Positions 51,845 through 60,101 of a DNA stretch of 64,000 nt are shown here, piece after piece. Origin of the DNA: Methanomicrobiales archaeon HGW-Methanomicrobiales-3 (lineage in GTDB: Archaea; Halobacteriota; Methanomicrobia; Methanomicrobiales; Methanospirillaceae). Where the stretch lies: positions 62,001 to 126,000 of the forward strand of contig PGYK01000002.1 of NCBI GenBank assembly GCA_002839605.1. Direction: 5' to 3'. Position 1 is the stretch's first letter; the number at the start of each line of letters is the position of its first letter. The notes under the pieces are model-generated. The model did not search any database, had not been told where the DNA came from, and worked only from the letters and a program-made list of their open reading frames with translations. Both the position numbers and the translations under genes were made by a program.

Positions 51845-52648
51845 TTAAGGGTCTTGTGCCCTGCCGGTTTTGTCCGAAAGGTCCTGAGACAACCGGTACG
51901 ACCAGACCGTTACGTAGACCGTTGCAGTAAGAACGATTCCCAGCGAGATGGGCATTCCCCATGCCCCTGCGAGCGCGCTTGCGAGCACCATCAGAATCCC
52001 GGCGATGACAAAGACCGGGCCGCCATGCCGGTGCGTCTCGTCCCAGACCCTCTCGCTCCGGATCGTCCACGGCAGGCGGATCCCGGCTGTCGTGTTCCGC
52101 CGGAGGTGGGGCATCAGGCCCCCGATAACGATGAAGAAGAACCCGAGCAGCACCGGAAATACGGTCCCCATCGGCAGGCCCATGCCACTCGAAGAGAGGA
52201 GGGAGGTCACCTCGACTCCCAGGAGCAGGCTCACCACCGCGAAGGTGATGATGGCGTAAATATCGCGGGAATCGTCAAATGTCACCCGCATTGCATCGAA
52301 GCGGGGCAGGATATGGAGGAGGACGAGCGTCAGCGTCATGATGGCAGGGAGACCAAAGGCTCCCGCAAGCCGGCCGGTGAACCCGTCCGCCTCGCCGTAC
52401 ACGTTCCAGTGGACAGGAATCGTCTCCGGCAGGTACGGCAGGGCGGCTATGGCAACAATCCACGCCAGCACTACAACCGCATAGGTGAGGCGGCAAAAGA
52501 GCACGGCCCGCCGTGCAACCGGACCGGCATCATCGGAATGTGCCCGTGGGACCGCGGGCTTTTCTCCCTCGTTATTTTTCTGTGCAGCGGCGGCCATCGG
52601 GCACCAGCCGGCATATTTTCTGAAAACTGCCGACAGGCTCCACGTCAT
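51845..52648 (-). CDS. SdpI/DUF1648-like membrane protein
   Basis: A 267-residue membrane protein. The N-terminus WSLSAVFRKYAGWCPMAAAA shares the GWCP motif with the protein encoded upstream. A DUF1648-like helix pair has LPETIPVHWNVYGEADGFTGRL, then SdpI-like segments with FFFIVIGGLMPHLRRN and GIRLPWTIRSERVWDETHR, the conserved SdpI block. Bacillus SdpI gives immunity to a peptide toxin and also sequesters its regulator at the membrane. The ATG overlaps the upstream stop as ATGA. It is the third gene of the operon controlled by the palindrome at 53710-53731. Confidence 0.85.
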   Translation of the reverse strand: MTWSLSAVFRKYAGWCPMAAAAQKNNEGEKPAVPRAHSDDAGPVARRAVLFCRLTYAVVVLAWIVAIAALPYLPETIPVHWNVYGEADGFTGRLAGAFGLPAIMTLTLVLLHILPRFDAMRVTFDDSRDIYAIITFAVVSLLLGVEVTSLLSSSGMGLPMGTVFPVLLGFFFIVIGGLMPHLRRNTTAGIRLPWTIRSERVWDETHRHGGPVFVIAGILMVLASALAGAWGMPISLGIVLTATVYVTVWSYRLSQDLSDKTGRAQDP

Positions 52649-53262
52649 GATCTCACCGGTGTCTGTATCCCGACACAGGCTTTTTGCAGGGCGCGGCAGA
52701 GCGCCTCCGGTTCATCGGTGCCGATCCTGACTTTTGTCCCTGACAGCAGGAGGATCTCCACGGCATGGCTCCCTGCCACGTTATAGAGCCGCCCGTGGGG
52801 GGTCCAGCGGATCCCCCAGCCGTAAATCCACTGGTTGGTCACCGGCGTTGCCGAGATGATATCGGAGAGCGCCCATTCCTTGTGGACAAGACCGACCGGC
52901 CCGAAGCGGATCTTCAGCTGGTCGTCAGTGACCGAGACCGTCAGCCGTGACATGATCGCAAGAACAACGATGAGGAGCCCAAGGACCAGTACCGAGACAA
53001 TCACCGGCTCGAAGATGAGCATGGAGACCAGGATAAGGATGATCGCCGTGCCCACCGCAGCGAGGATGACGCTCCCCCGCTGCGTATGCTCGTACTCCCC
53101 GTCCCGCGATCCGCCGGTACCCCCGGTATCTCCGGTTGCCGGCACCCGGGTATTTCCCGCCAGAAAAACGGTGCCGGGGTCTCTGGTCTGCGTTGCCCGC
53201 ATTGCATGCCCGTTCGGGCACCATCCCAGCCACCCGCGGATAACTTCAGAAAACCTCGCCAT
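52645..53262 (-). CDS. PH-like-domain membrane protein with GWCP motif
   Basis: A 205-residue protein. It begins ARFSEVIRGWLGWCPNGHAM, and the GWCP motif is shared with the next gene's product. After a flexible linker come two membrane helices (about 70-115), then a soluble C-terminal domain with VTDDQLKIRFGPVGLVHKEW and WGIRWTPHGRLYN, a bacterial PH-like fold. The start at 53262 is chosen because ATG overlaps the upstream stop as TGATG, giving one shared base. The frame to 53376 is an overlapping shadow. It is the second gene of the operon. Confidence 0.75.
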   Translation of the reverse strand: MARFSEVIRGWLGWCPNGHAMRATQTRDPGTVFLAGNTRVPATGDTGGTGGSRDGEYEHTQRGSVILAAVGTAIILILVSMLIFEPVIVSVLVLGLLIVVLAIMSRLTVSVTDDQLKIRFGPVGLVHKEWALSDIISATPVTNQWIYGWGIRWTPHGRLYNVAGSHAVEILLLSGTKVRIGTDEPEALCRALQKACVGIQTPVRS

Positions 53263-53708
53263 CAAACCATCTCCTTCACTTTGAAAAACAATTCTTCTGC
53301 CATCTTTGTCGGGTCCGCGGTCCGGGTGATCCGGATGCCCAGTTCGCCGGAGTAATCCCACAAGAGCTCGATGCATTCAGTGTACCGCGGGCAGGTACCA
53401 CAATCGCCTTCATGCTCGTACCAGACCTGCACGCCATGTTTCTGCGAAACAAAGATGATTGCCGCCGCAGCAAACGGGATCGATTGCCCGAGCAGGATCC
53501 CGCGCCCGGCATTGACCTTTTCGATTGCTATCTGGTTGGCACTGGCCATCTCCCGCAGGGTGGATTCAACCTTCTCGTCCATGGCCCGGAGCGCGTGGGA
53601 CACGGCCTGCCGGGAGATGCCCATCTGCTGCGCTATGCCGGAATTGGATACGCCGCTCCTCCGCAGGGTCCAGAACCCGAACCCTTTCTCGTTCGTGGGC
53701 AGAAGCAT
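53262..53708 (-). CDS. HTH transcriptional regulator with C-terminal Cys motif
   Basis: A 148-residue regulator. Residues about 8-50 form an HTH: GFWTLRRSGVSNSGIAQQMG and ISRQAVSHALRAMDEKV resemble sigma-70 region 4/Tfx-like helices. The C-terminal part has a strand-like SIPFAAAAIIFVSQKHG and CGTCPRYTEC, three Cys residues that may bind metal or sense redox state. A perfect palindrome is 2 bases upstream of its ATG, so it very likely represses its own operon. It overlaps the next gene by one base. Confidence 0.82.
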   Translation of the reverse strand: MLLPTNEKGFGFWTLRRSGVSNSGIAQQMGISRQAVSHALRAMDEKVESTLREMASANQIAIEKVNAGRGILLGQSIPFAAAAIIFVSQKHGVQVWYEHEGDCGTCPRYTECIELLWDYSGELGIRITRTADPTKMAEELFFKVKEMV

Positions 53709-53709
53709 G

Positions 53710-53731
53710 TGTCAACATTGGAATGTTGACA
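53710..53731. promoter_or_regulatory. Perfect 22-bp palindromic operator
   Basis: TGTCAACATT and AATGTTGACA form two perfectly inverted 10-base arms around GG. The element lies between a TATA-like TTTTATTG (about 53731-53738, minus strand) and the regulator's ATG, so a bound dimer would cover the initiation site of a nearly leaderless transcript. The most economical reading is autorepression by the adjacent HTH protein. Confidence 0.75.
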
Positions 53732-53902
53732 ATAAAAATCTTCCCCGGCATTGCCCTCCCTCGCGCTGACCTTCCGCAGGCTTCCTGTGGGGAAAATCCG
53801 ATTGTCCGCCCGGTATCGCGGAGCCGGCCGCGCCTTCGGGAATGCTGCACCTTCACCCCGCACGCCAAACCCAGTTATATCGCCCGCGGCCCACCCTCCG
53901 GT

Positions 53903-54358
53903 ATGTCCCTCGCCGACCTCATCCTCCCGGTTCTCATCGCCCTTGCCATCGGTTTTGCGCTGGGCTTTTTCTTTGTGAAAGCCCAGATCTCCGCGATAGA
54001 GGCCCGGTACCGTGCCGAGCTTGAGATGTGGAAGAGTGAAGCGGCGAGCGGGATCCGGAAGGACTCCGTGAACCGTTCCCGTTCGACCCTGAAGGGGAAG
54101 ATCGCCGAGCAGATGGCCCCGCTCCTGCCGGAGTTCGCGTTCAACCCGGCCGATGCCCGCTTCATCGGGTCCCCCGTGGATTATATCATCTTCGATGGCC
54201 TGACCGATGTTGCTGATGAAAAAACAAAAGAGATCCGGATCATCTTCATGGATGTCAAGCAGGGCACCGGCACGCTCAGCCGGACCCAGCGGGTGATCCG
54301 GGATGCCGTTCTCGCAAAACAGGTAGGCTGGGAGACGCTGCGGGTTGCCTGCGAGTAA
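53903..54358 (+). CDS. Holliday-junction-resolvase-like endonuclease with membrane anchor
   Basis: A 151-residue protein resembling the endonuclease/Holliday-junction-resolvase-like family. A single N-terminal helix (LILPVLIALAIGFALGFFFV) is followed by a coiled coil and a PD-(D/E)xK-like core: GSPVDYIIFDG, then IIFMDVKQGTG, which supplies D and the E/D-x-K pair. The ATG is 26-30 bases after TTATATCG, so it is probably leaderless. Archaeal examples are found in many genomes; whether they cut junctions is not known. Divergent from the HTH operon across 194 bases. Confidence 0.8.
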   Translation: MSLADLILPVLIALAIGFALGFFFVKAQISAIEARYRAELEMWKSEAASGIRKDSVNRSRSTLKGKIAEQMAPLLPEFAFNPADARFIGSPVDYIIFDGLTDVADEKTKEIRIIFMDVKQGTGTLSRTQRVIRDAVLAKQVGWETLRVACE

Positions 54359-54490
54359 GGGCAGGTCAAAAAGATACGCCCAAATCCCCGCCATCGTTTC
54401 AGGAAAATTCCCCCAACCGGTGCCCGGGACACGAGAACTTATTACCTCCACCTCCCTATCCTTGCCTAAGATGCAGGAGCACAGGGACAT

Positions 54491-54676
54491 ATGGAACCTA
54501 TTGTCAAGGTCATCAGTTTTTTCATCGCGCTTTTTGTGATCGCAAACGGGGTCTGGGTGGCGTTCATGCCCCCGTTCGGTGACGAACCGGTAGGATTTGC
54601 CATCATCGCGATCGGCATCTTCATCCCTATCATCACCCTGTACGTGGCCCGGCTGGGCGAGAGCCGGTACGATTAG
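54491..54676 (+). CDS. Small two-helix membrane protein
   Basis: A 61-residue protein with two hydrophobic segments (VISFFIALFVIANGVWVAF and GFAIIAIGIFIPIITLYVA) separated by a MPPFGDEPV loop. The last residues ESRYD are polar. The two-helix hairpin is common among small membrane proteins of unknown function. The ATG follows GGGACAT at ribosome-site distance. It may be co-transcribed with the upstream nuclease-like gene, which ends 132 bases before. Confidence 0.55.
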   Translation: MEPIVKVISFFIALFVIANGVWVAFMPPFGDEPVGFAIIAIGIFIPIITLYVARLGESRYD

Positions 54677-54992
54677 CCGGCAGGAAAAATTTTGGGAACC
54701 GGGAAGAGCGAAAACCCGGTCGGGTGCGGTTCTTTTTTTGGTAATGCGTTTTTGGTACCGGCGCCACCCGCCAGGGGTACTCCCGGTTGCGAGGACCGTA
54801 TATCCAAAAAAACTTCCATGACCGGCGTGGGGCGACCCAAATTTCGCCAGAGACGGCGATGGGAGCAGATGTCAAAAACCCCTGTTGATCCCCACTGCTG
54901 CCTTGAAAAATCCGGTGCCGCGTCAGGAAACCGAAAATGAGCAATCAGCAGCCCCCATGCCAAGAGCGGGATGCAAAAAAAGAGAGACGGGG
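54677..54992. other. Convergent intergenic region, no gene seen
   Basis: This stretch of 316 bases separates the small membrane protein from the convergent lipoprotein gene. It has two T tracts (near 54731 and 54749) that could end transcription from the left, and no credible frame. Confidence 0.5.
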
Positions 54993-55499
54993 TCAGTTGA
55001 ATGACCGGTATGGCACGAGCGCGTCGTGGATCTTCACTCTCTCGCCCTGGGGATCCGTTGCCCAGACCTCGACGCGGTTGACGTTGCCCATATCGTTGGT
55101 CACGGGCAGCGAGACCGAGTCGCCGACACGGAAGGTTCCGTCCCGGGTGATGCTCCCGGTCTCGATCTTGCCGTCAGCACGGGTTACCCTGACATCGACA
55201 GCGAGGATGAAGTTGAGCCCCTTTCCCCCGCGGATGGTGGTGATGACCTGCGGGTCAGGGCCGTAGTTGTTCCCGGTAACCTGTACTTCAAGGCTCCACA
55301 TGTCGGGGAGCGTCTGGGTGGGGCCGGGCGTCATCGATACCTCGGTTGGTTCCGGTGTAGCAACCGTTGTTTCCTCGATGGTGGGTACCGGTGTTGCAAC
55401 GGGCGTTGCAACCGGCGTCTCCGGTTGGGTGCAACCGGCGACAAGGGCAAGCATCATACAGACGATGAGCATGCCGGCAAGAGTAAAGATCTTTTTCAT
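54993..55499 (-). CDS. Exported lipoprotein with Thr/Pro linker
   Basis: A 168-residue lipoprotein. The signal peptide KKIFTLAGMLIVCMMLALVA ends in GC, the lipidated Cys at 23. A linker rich in Thr, Pro and Val (repeats of VATPV) follows, then a beta domain (about 70-168) with SLEVQVTGNNYGPDPQVITT and WATDPQGERVKIHDA. The function is unknown, but surface-exposed roles are likely. The start at 55499 is preferred to 55541, which has no signal. It is on the opposite strand from both neighbours. Confidence 0.75.
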   Translation of the reverse strand: MKKIFTLAGMLIVCMMLALVAGCTQPETPVATPVATPVPTIEETTVATPEPTEVSMTPGPTQTLPDMWSLEVQVTGNNYGPDPQVITTIRGGKGLNFILAVDVRVTRADGKIETGSITRDGTFRVGDSVSLPVTNDMGNVNRVEVWATDPQGERVKIHDALVPYRSFN

Positions 55500-55634
55500 A
55501 CCCGAATGATTGCCGGCCGGATTATATGATGGTTGTGCCACCGGATCCGGGTCTCACGATTGCCTGCGGCAAACGGGAGATGCCGACGAAAAACGCCCCG
55601 AAATCCTTATCCCGCACGGTGATGAGGATGTACC

Positions 55635-56195
55635 ATGAATGATCCGCACCCCGTCCGGTGGAAATCGATGGTCGGCCTTGGGATACTCGGCGCACTCCTG
55701 GGCCTGTTTATGCTCTTCTTCTCGCATGTGGCGATCGACATGATCGTTACCGTTGCCGGCGTTGCCATCATCCTGCTCTCGGCGATCTTCTTAGTCGAAG
55801 GTCTCTTTCTCGATGCAGGGGGCTGGTCCCGGTGGGGCATCTTCGGCCTTGCGGCCCTCGGTCTGCTTGTCGGCATCGTATCCATCCTCGCACCCTCGCT
55901 GCTGGTCGTCTCAACCGGGCTCCTCATCGGCATATTCCTCCTCATCTACGGGATTGGGGAGATCGCGATCGGGGTCGGGATGGTCATTGTCGAAGCCATG
56001 GTGCGGATGGTCCTTGTCATGATCGGCATCTTCTCGATGGTGGTCGGCCTTTTCCTCATTCTCAACCCGATGCTCGGTCTCGATATCTTTGTCTGGCTGG
56101 TTGGCATGTACCTGGTGGTGCTCGGGCTGATGCGGGTTGCCCACGGGCTCAACGAGCGCGACACGGGCGGGAAGGCTGCGGTCACGCGGTTGTGA
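55635..56195 (+). CDS. HdeD/DUF308-like membrane protein
   Basis: A 186-residue protein with six hydrophobic segments, grouped as three pairs of DUF308 type: LGILGALLGLFMLFFSHVAI, IFGLAALGLLVGIVSILAPS and VLVMIGIFSMVVGLFLILNP. The short G-rich loops and the GLMRVAHGLNER ending resemble HdeD and DUF308 proteins. HdeD protects bacteria at low pH, but the archaeal role is unknown. There are 15 bases from the T-rich element to the ATG, with GGTGATGAGG upstream as a possible ribosome site. Confidence 0.75.
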   Translation: MNDPHPVRWKSMVGLGILGALLGLFMLFFSHVAIDMIVTVAGVAIILLSAIFLVEGLFLDAGGWSRWGIFGLAALGLLVGIVSILAPSLLVVSTGLLIGIFLLIYGIGEIAIGVGMVIVEAMVRMVLVMIGIFSMVVGLFLILNPMLGLDIFVWLVGMYLVVLGLMRVAHGLNERDTGGKAAVTRL

Positions 56196-56645
56196 TTATT
56201 CAGTTGCACAGTAAGAGAAATACCTATTACCTTTTTTTGGAATTTCTTTTTCCGGTTTCGTTGAAAGTTTCCCCTGTCACATCGTCGTGATGGGGGTTGA
56301 GACCCCCATACCCCCAAAACGAGCACTGCCGCCGCCCCCGCGGGGGCGCTCCCGCGGCGGCATCAATTACCGGCGTTTCCCGGACTATCCGGACTTTTCC
56401 TTTTGCGGAACCGGTAATTCGTCGTCATCGCATTCGGGGGTGCCACAGCGGCGGGGCTTTAGCCCCGAGAGCGTCAGCAGTTTTTTGGATAATCTCCTCC
56501 GGCAGTAAACCAAATATTTTTCGCACACCAACCCGTGTCTAATTATCACCTACGGACGGAGCCCTGAAGGAAAACAAATCTCAAAAAAACTGCGGGAACT
56601 TCCGGAAATATTTCAGAAAAATCTCAATCAAAAAAAAGGTATGAA
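56196..56645. other. Intergenic region with GC-rich hairpin element
   Basis: This stretch of 450 bases lies between the DUF308-like gene and the convergent helicase gene. It holds one copy of the 34-base GC-rich hairpin (56328-56361) and a 7-base stem-loop beside it (56291-56308), plus GGGGCTTTAGCCCC near 56453-56466. No gene is seen. Confidence 0.6.
56291..56361 (-). repeat. Two-hairpin dispersed element, copy 1
   Basis: The segment has a 34-base GC-rich sequence (56328-56361) identical in reverse complement to 60821-60854, and next to it the stem-loop TGGGGGT-TGAG-ACCCCCA at 56291-56308. The same order of parts occurs on the opposite strand at 60821-60892. The two copies face opposite ways and are 4.5 kb apart. 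Confidence 0.8.
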
Positions 56646-58268
56646 TTACCGGCGCCCCGGCTTGTTGCCGCCGGCTGCCGGCTCGATACCGGTTGGCTGG
56701 TTCCGGATCGTCCGTTCCTTCATGATCGAATAGACCTCGGTGGCGTGCTCCTTTGGCACCTCCACAAAGGAGTAGGAGTCAAGGATGCGGATGGCGCCGA
56801 TGGCTTTCCCGGGGATCCCGGTCTCGCCCGCGATTGCCCCGACAATATCCTTGGGGGCAACCTTGTGCATCCGGCCGACCGCGAGGAAGAACCTGACCAT
56901 GCCGACCTCTGCGCCGGTGTCAGCGAAGTCAATGTCATCGCGCTGTTTCCGCTGCTCGTCCTGACCCCCGCTGCTGCCAAGTTCCATCTGGACTTTTAAG
57001 AGCGCTGCCGCGATCTCGATCGTTGAGAGATCACCCTCGCTCTCGTCCTCGATGATCCGGACATAGGACTCAAGACCGCCGGCTTTTACCGCCTCGCGGA
57101 CCTTATCGAGCATAGCGCGGATACGGGTCTCTGCCACATCGCTCTGGGAGGGCACGGGCATCCTGGCGAGCTGGACTTTGGCGTACTTCTGGATCTCGTG
57201 GATCTTGGTAAAGTCCCGGGGCGAGACGAACGTGACTGCCTTGCCACTCTTGCCTGCCCTGCCTGTCCTGCCGATACGGTGGACGTAATATTCCACATCC
57301 TGGGGAACATCGAAGTTGATGACCAGGTCGACATCGTCCACGTCAATCCCGCGGGCAGCAACATCAGTTGCGATCAAAATGTCTATGGACCCTTTCCGGA
57401 ACCCGCCCATGACCCGGTCACGCTGGGATTGTTTCATGTCGCCGTGAAGCTCGTCGGCACGGTACCCGCGTGCGCGTACCTTGCCGGAGAGTTCTTCAGC
57501 CCTGCGCTTGGTGTTACAGAAGATGATCGCGAGCTGCGGGTCTTCGAGATCGATGAGCCGGCAGAGCACATCGAGTTTCTCGCGCTCCTTGACCTCGATA
57601 TAGCACTGCTCGATCTGCGGCACGGTAAGTTCGGCGTACTGGACGCGGACGAACTCGGGCTTGTTCTGGAACCGTTTCGAGATGTCGATGATCGGCTGCG
57701 GGAGGGTTGCCGAGAAGAGGAGCGTCTGGCGCTCCTGCGGGATCTTCTTTAAGATTAATTCGATGTCGTCCCGGAAACCCATGTCGAGCATCTGGTCGGC
57801 CTCGTCAAGGACAACCATCTTCACGTCGCCCAGCAGGAGCGTCCTGCGGTCCAGGTGGTCCATGATCCGGCCGGGGGTACCGATCACGATATGGACCCCG
57901 GAGTGGAGCGCCTTGAGCTGCCGTTCGATAGGCTGGCCGCCATACACCGGCAGCACCGTGATCCTGGGGAGATGGGCAAGGAGGTTTGAGAACTCCTCGG
58001 CGATCTGCATACAGAGTTCGCGGGTCGGGCAGAGCACGAGGGCCTGCACGCAGCGTTTCGTGGGTTCGATCTTTTCAATGACAGGGATGCCGAACGCGGC
58101 CGTCTTGCCGGTACCGGTCTGGGCCTGGGCTGTTACATCGCGCCCGGCCTGGATGAGAGGAATGGCGAGTGCCTGGATAGGCGAGGGCTCTTCAAAACCC
58201 ATATCTTCTATGGCTTTGCCGACTTCCTTGCTTAGGTTGAAGTCGGAAAACTGAATACGTGAATTCAT
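56646..58268 (-). CDS. DEAD-box RNA helicase
   Basis: A 540-residue ATP-dependent RNA helicase of the DeaD/CshA type. The motifs are all present: Q motif GFEEPSPIQALAIPL, motif I AQTGTGKT, Ia PTRELCMQI, Ib GTPGR, II DEAD, III SAT, then IV FCNTKRRAEEL, V ATDVAARGIDV and VI HRIGRTGRAG. The C-terminal part (about 450-530) is a DbpA-like RNA-binding domain with GMVRFFLAVGRMHKV and YSFVEVP. It unwinds rRNA or mRNA structures in ribosome assembly or cold response. The start at 58268 follows ACAGGAGCGAT and matches the family. Confidence 0.95.
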   Translation of the reverse strand: MNSRIQFSDFNLSKEVGKAIEDMGFEEPSPIQALAIPLIQAGRDVTAQAQTGTGKTAAFGIPVIEKIEPTKRCVQALVLCPTRELCMQIAEEFSNLLAHLPRITVLPVYGGQPIERQLKALHSGVHIVIGTPGRIMDHLDRRTLLLGDVKMVVLDEADQMLDMGFRDDIELILKKIPQERQTLLFSATLPQPIIDISKRFQNKPEFVRVQYAELTVPQIEQCYIEVKEREKLDVLCRLIDLEDPQLAIIFCNTKRRAEELSGKVRARGYRADELHGDMKQSQRDRVMGGFRKGSIDILIATDVAARGIDVDDVDLVINFDVPQDVEYYVHRIGRTGRAGKSGKAVTFVSPRDFTKIHEIQKYAKVQLARMPVPSQSDVAETRIRAMLDKVREAVKAGGLESYVRIIEDESEGDLSTIEIAAALLKVQMELGSSGGQDEQRKQRDDIDFADTGAEVGMVRFFLAVGRMHKVAPKDIVGAIAGETGIPGKAIGAIRILDSYSFVEVPKEHATEVYSIMKERTIRNQPTGIEPAAGGNKPGRR

Positions 58269-58415
58269 ATCGCTCCTGTATTTGGCGTGTGAGCTCATAA
58301 GATGGCGTACTGGGACAGCCAATGAAACGGCACCATCATTTGGTGACCGCAGTCAGGAGGACGTGGTAATCTTTTTATGGCGTTTCATCGTATTGGGGAT
58401 TAGCATCTCCTCCTT

Positions 58416-60017
58416 GTGAGGAAACCGGAAATCATGATCGCCTGCCCCCGCACGTTGTTCTGGATCGTTTTACTGGTTGCTGCCTGTTTTCTTGCCGGTA
58501 CCACTTCCGGGGCGGCATCCGTTCCGGCACCTGCCGATGGTCCTGGTCTCACCGTAGTCATGGACAACAACTACCCGCCCTTCTCCTTCCGTGACGCGAA
58601 CGGGGAACTGGTTGGTATCTCGGTGGACCTGTGGCGGCTCTGGGAGCAGCAGACCGGAGAGAACGTTCAGATCACCGGTCTTGAGTGGGATGACGCAATC
58701 CGCCGGATGGAAGCCGGCGAATTCGATGTCATCGACACGGTCTTCTATTCCGAAGAACGGGGTGAGATCTATGACTTCACCGCCCCTTACACCGATGTGG
58801 ATGCGGTGATATTCTTCGACGCGGACCTGCCGGGCATTTCCGGCCTTGACTCCCTGGACGGGTTTGTTGTCGGCGCAAACAGGGGGGACAGCACGGTAAA
58901 AGAATTACAGGAGAAGGGTATCACTGTCAGGAAATATCCCAGCTACGAAGCCGTGGTCAGTGCAGCAAAGGCGGGGGAGATTGTTGTCTTTATCCTCGAC
59001 AAGCCCGGCGGGGTGTATTACCTGCACCGGGAAGGCATCCAGGACCGGTTCCACTATTCGGCCCCGGTCATAAGGGGGCAGCTCCACCGGGCGGTAAAGA
59101 AGGGAGATGCGGCACTCGTCACAAAGATCGATGAAGGGTTTGCGAGTATCCCAAAAGCCGCGTATGATGACCTTGACCGCAAATGGTATGGTACCCCGGT
59201 TGCGGAACCGGCGGACCTCAGGCTCATCACCTTTTTTGCAATCGTAGCAGTCCTCATCATCCTCCTGCTCGTGGTCCTGAACCATACGCTCAAACAGTCC
59301 GTTGCGATGAAAACCGAGGAACTGAAACAGGAGCTGGACCACCGGAGGCGTGCGGACGAGGCGCTGAACCGTGCAACGCAGAAACTGGGTTTTTTGAATG
59401 CCATCACGTTTAACGATCTCCAGAACGCCGTCTTCTCCCTCTCGGGGTTTCTGGAACTGGAAAAGAGTCTGCCGGCTGATGAAAAAACGCTGGCGTACCG
59501 GCAAAAACAGGCAGAGATCCTCCACCAGATAACGGCCATGCTCCGGTTTGCCAAAAATTACGAGGACCTCGGCATGAAGCCGCCGGTATGGCAGAACGTC
59601 TCGCAGACCTTTTTGATCGCAATCTCGCACCTGGACATGGCCGGCCTCAGGCGCACCATCACGCTCGACAACCTCGAGATCTATGCGGATCCCCTGCTGG
59701 AACGGGTCTTTTTAACCCTTGCCAAGAATGTGCTCCTCCACGGGAAGACCGCAACCGAGATCTCGCTCTCCTGCAAGAGGACGCAAGAAGGTCTCGTGCT
59801 GGTCTTTGAAGACAATGGAGCCGGGATACCGTTAGCAATGAAAGAGAAGATCTTTGAGCGGCGGTTTGAGGGAAAGAAAGGACTCGGCCTCTTCCTTGCC
59901 CGGGAGATCCTCTCCATCACCGGCATTACCCTCACCGAATCGGGAACGGAAGGGCAGGGAGCCCGGTTCGTGATGCTGGTGCCGGAAGGGGCATACCGGT
60001 TTACTGACAACTCCTGA
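58416..60017 (+). CDS. Sensor kinase with solute-binding domain and missing H-box His
   Basis: A 533-residue membrane protein. A signal sequence (LFWIVLLVAACFLAG) is followed by an SBP_bac_3 domain (about 46-275: LTVVMDNNYPPFSFRDANGE, EWDDAIRRMEAGEFDVIDTV and FTAPYTDVDAVIF), which would sense a small ligand outside. One helix follows (about 278-300), then a coiled coil. The kinase H-box reads NAITFNDLQN, in which Asn 333 replaces the His of the paralogous TRHDILNQ and TRHDVLNQ boxes. The ATPase domain (about 410-525) is normal, with VFEDNGAGIP. ATG 58434 is an alternative start. The kinase may be a non-phosphorylating sensor. Confidence 0.85.
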   Translation: MRKPEIMIACPRTLFWIVLLVAACFLAGTTSGAASVPAPADGPGLTVVMDNNYPPFSFRDANGELVGISVDLWRLWEQQTGENVQITGLEWDDAIRRMEAGEFDVIDTVFYSEERGEIYDFTAPYTDVDAVIFFDADLPGISGLDSLDGFVVGANRGDSTVKELQEKGITVRKYPSYEAVVSAAKAGEIVVFILDKPGGVYYLHREGIQDRFHYSAPVIRGQLHRAVKKGDAALVTKIDEGFASIPKAAYDDLDRKWYGTPVAEPADLRLITFFAIVAVLIILLLVVLNHTLKQSVAMKTEELKQELDHRRRADEALNRATQKLGFLNAITFNDLQNAVFSLSGFLELEKSLPADEKTLAYRQKQAEILHQITAMLRFAKNYEDLGMKPPVWQNVSQTFLIAISHLDMAGLRRTITLDNLEIYADPLLERVFLTLAKNVLLHGKTATEISLSCKRTQEGLVLVFEDNGAGIPLAMKEKIFERRFEGKKGLGLFLAREILSITGITLTESGTEGQGARFVMLVPEGAYRFTDNS

Positions 60018-60101
60018 TATTCCCCCTGCCCCGGCCATTTTTCCTTTAGGCGATCATTTGAATAATAAAAAAATCCCAACGGACACATGAGAGGTATGGG
60101 T

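Noticed and set aside
51665-52786. Plus-strand frame of 373 codons over the SdpI-like gene
   Set aside because: Antisense to a coupled operon and rich in low-complexity residues; no domain.
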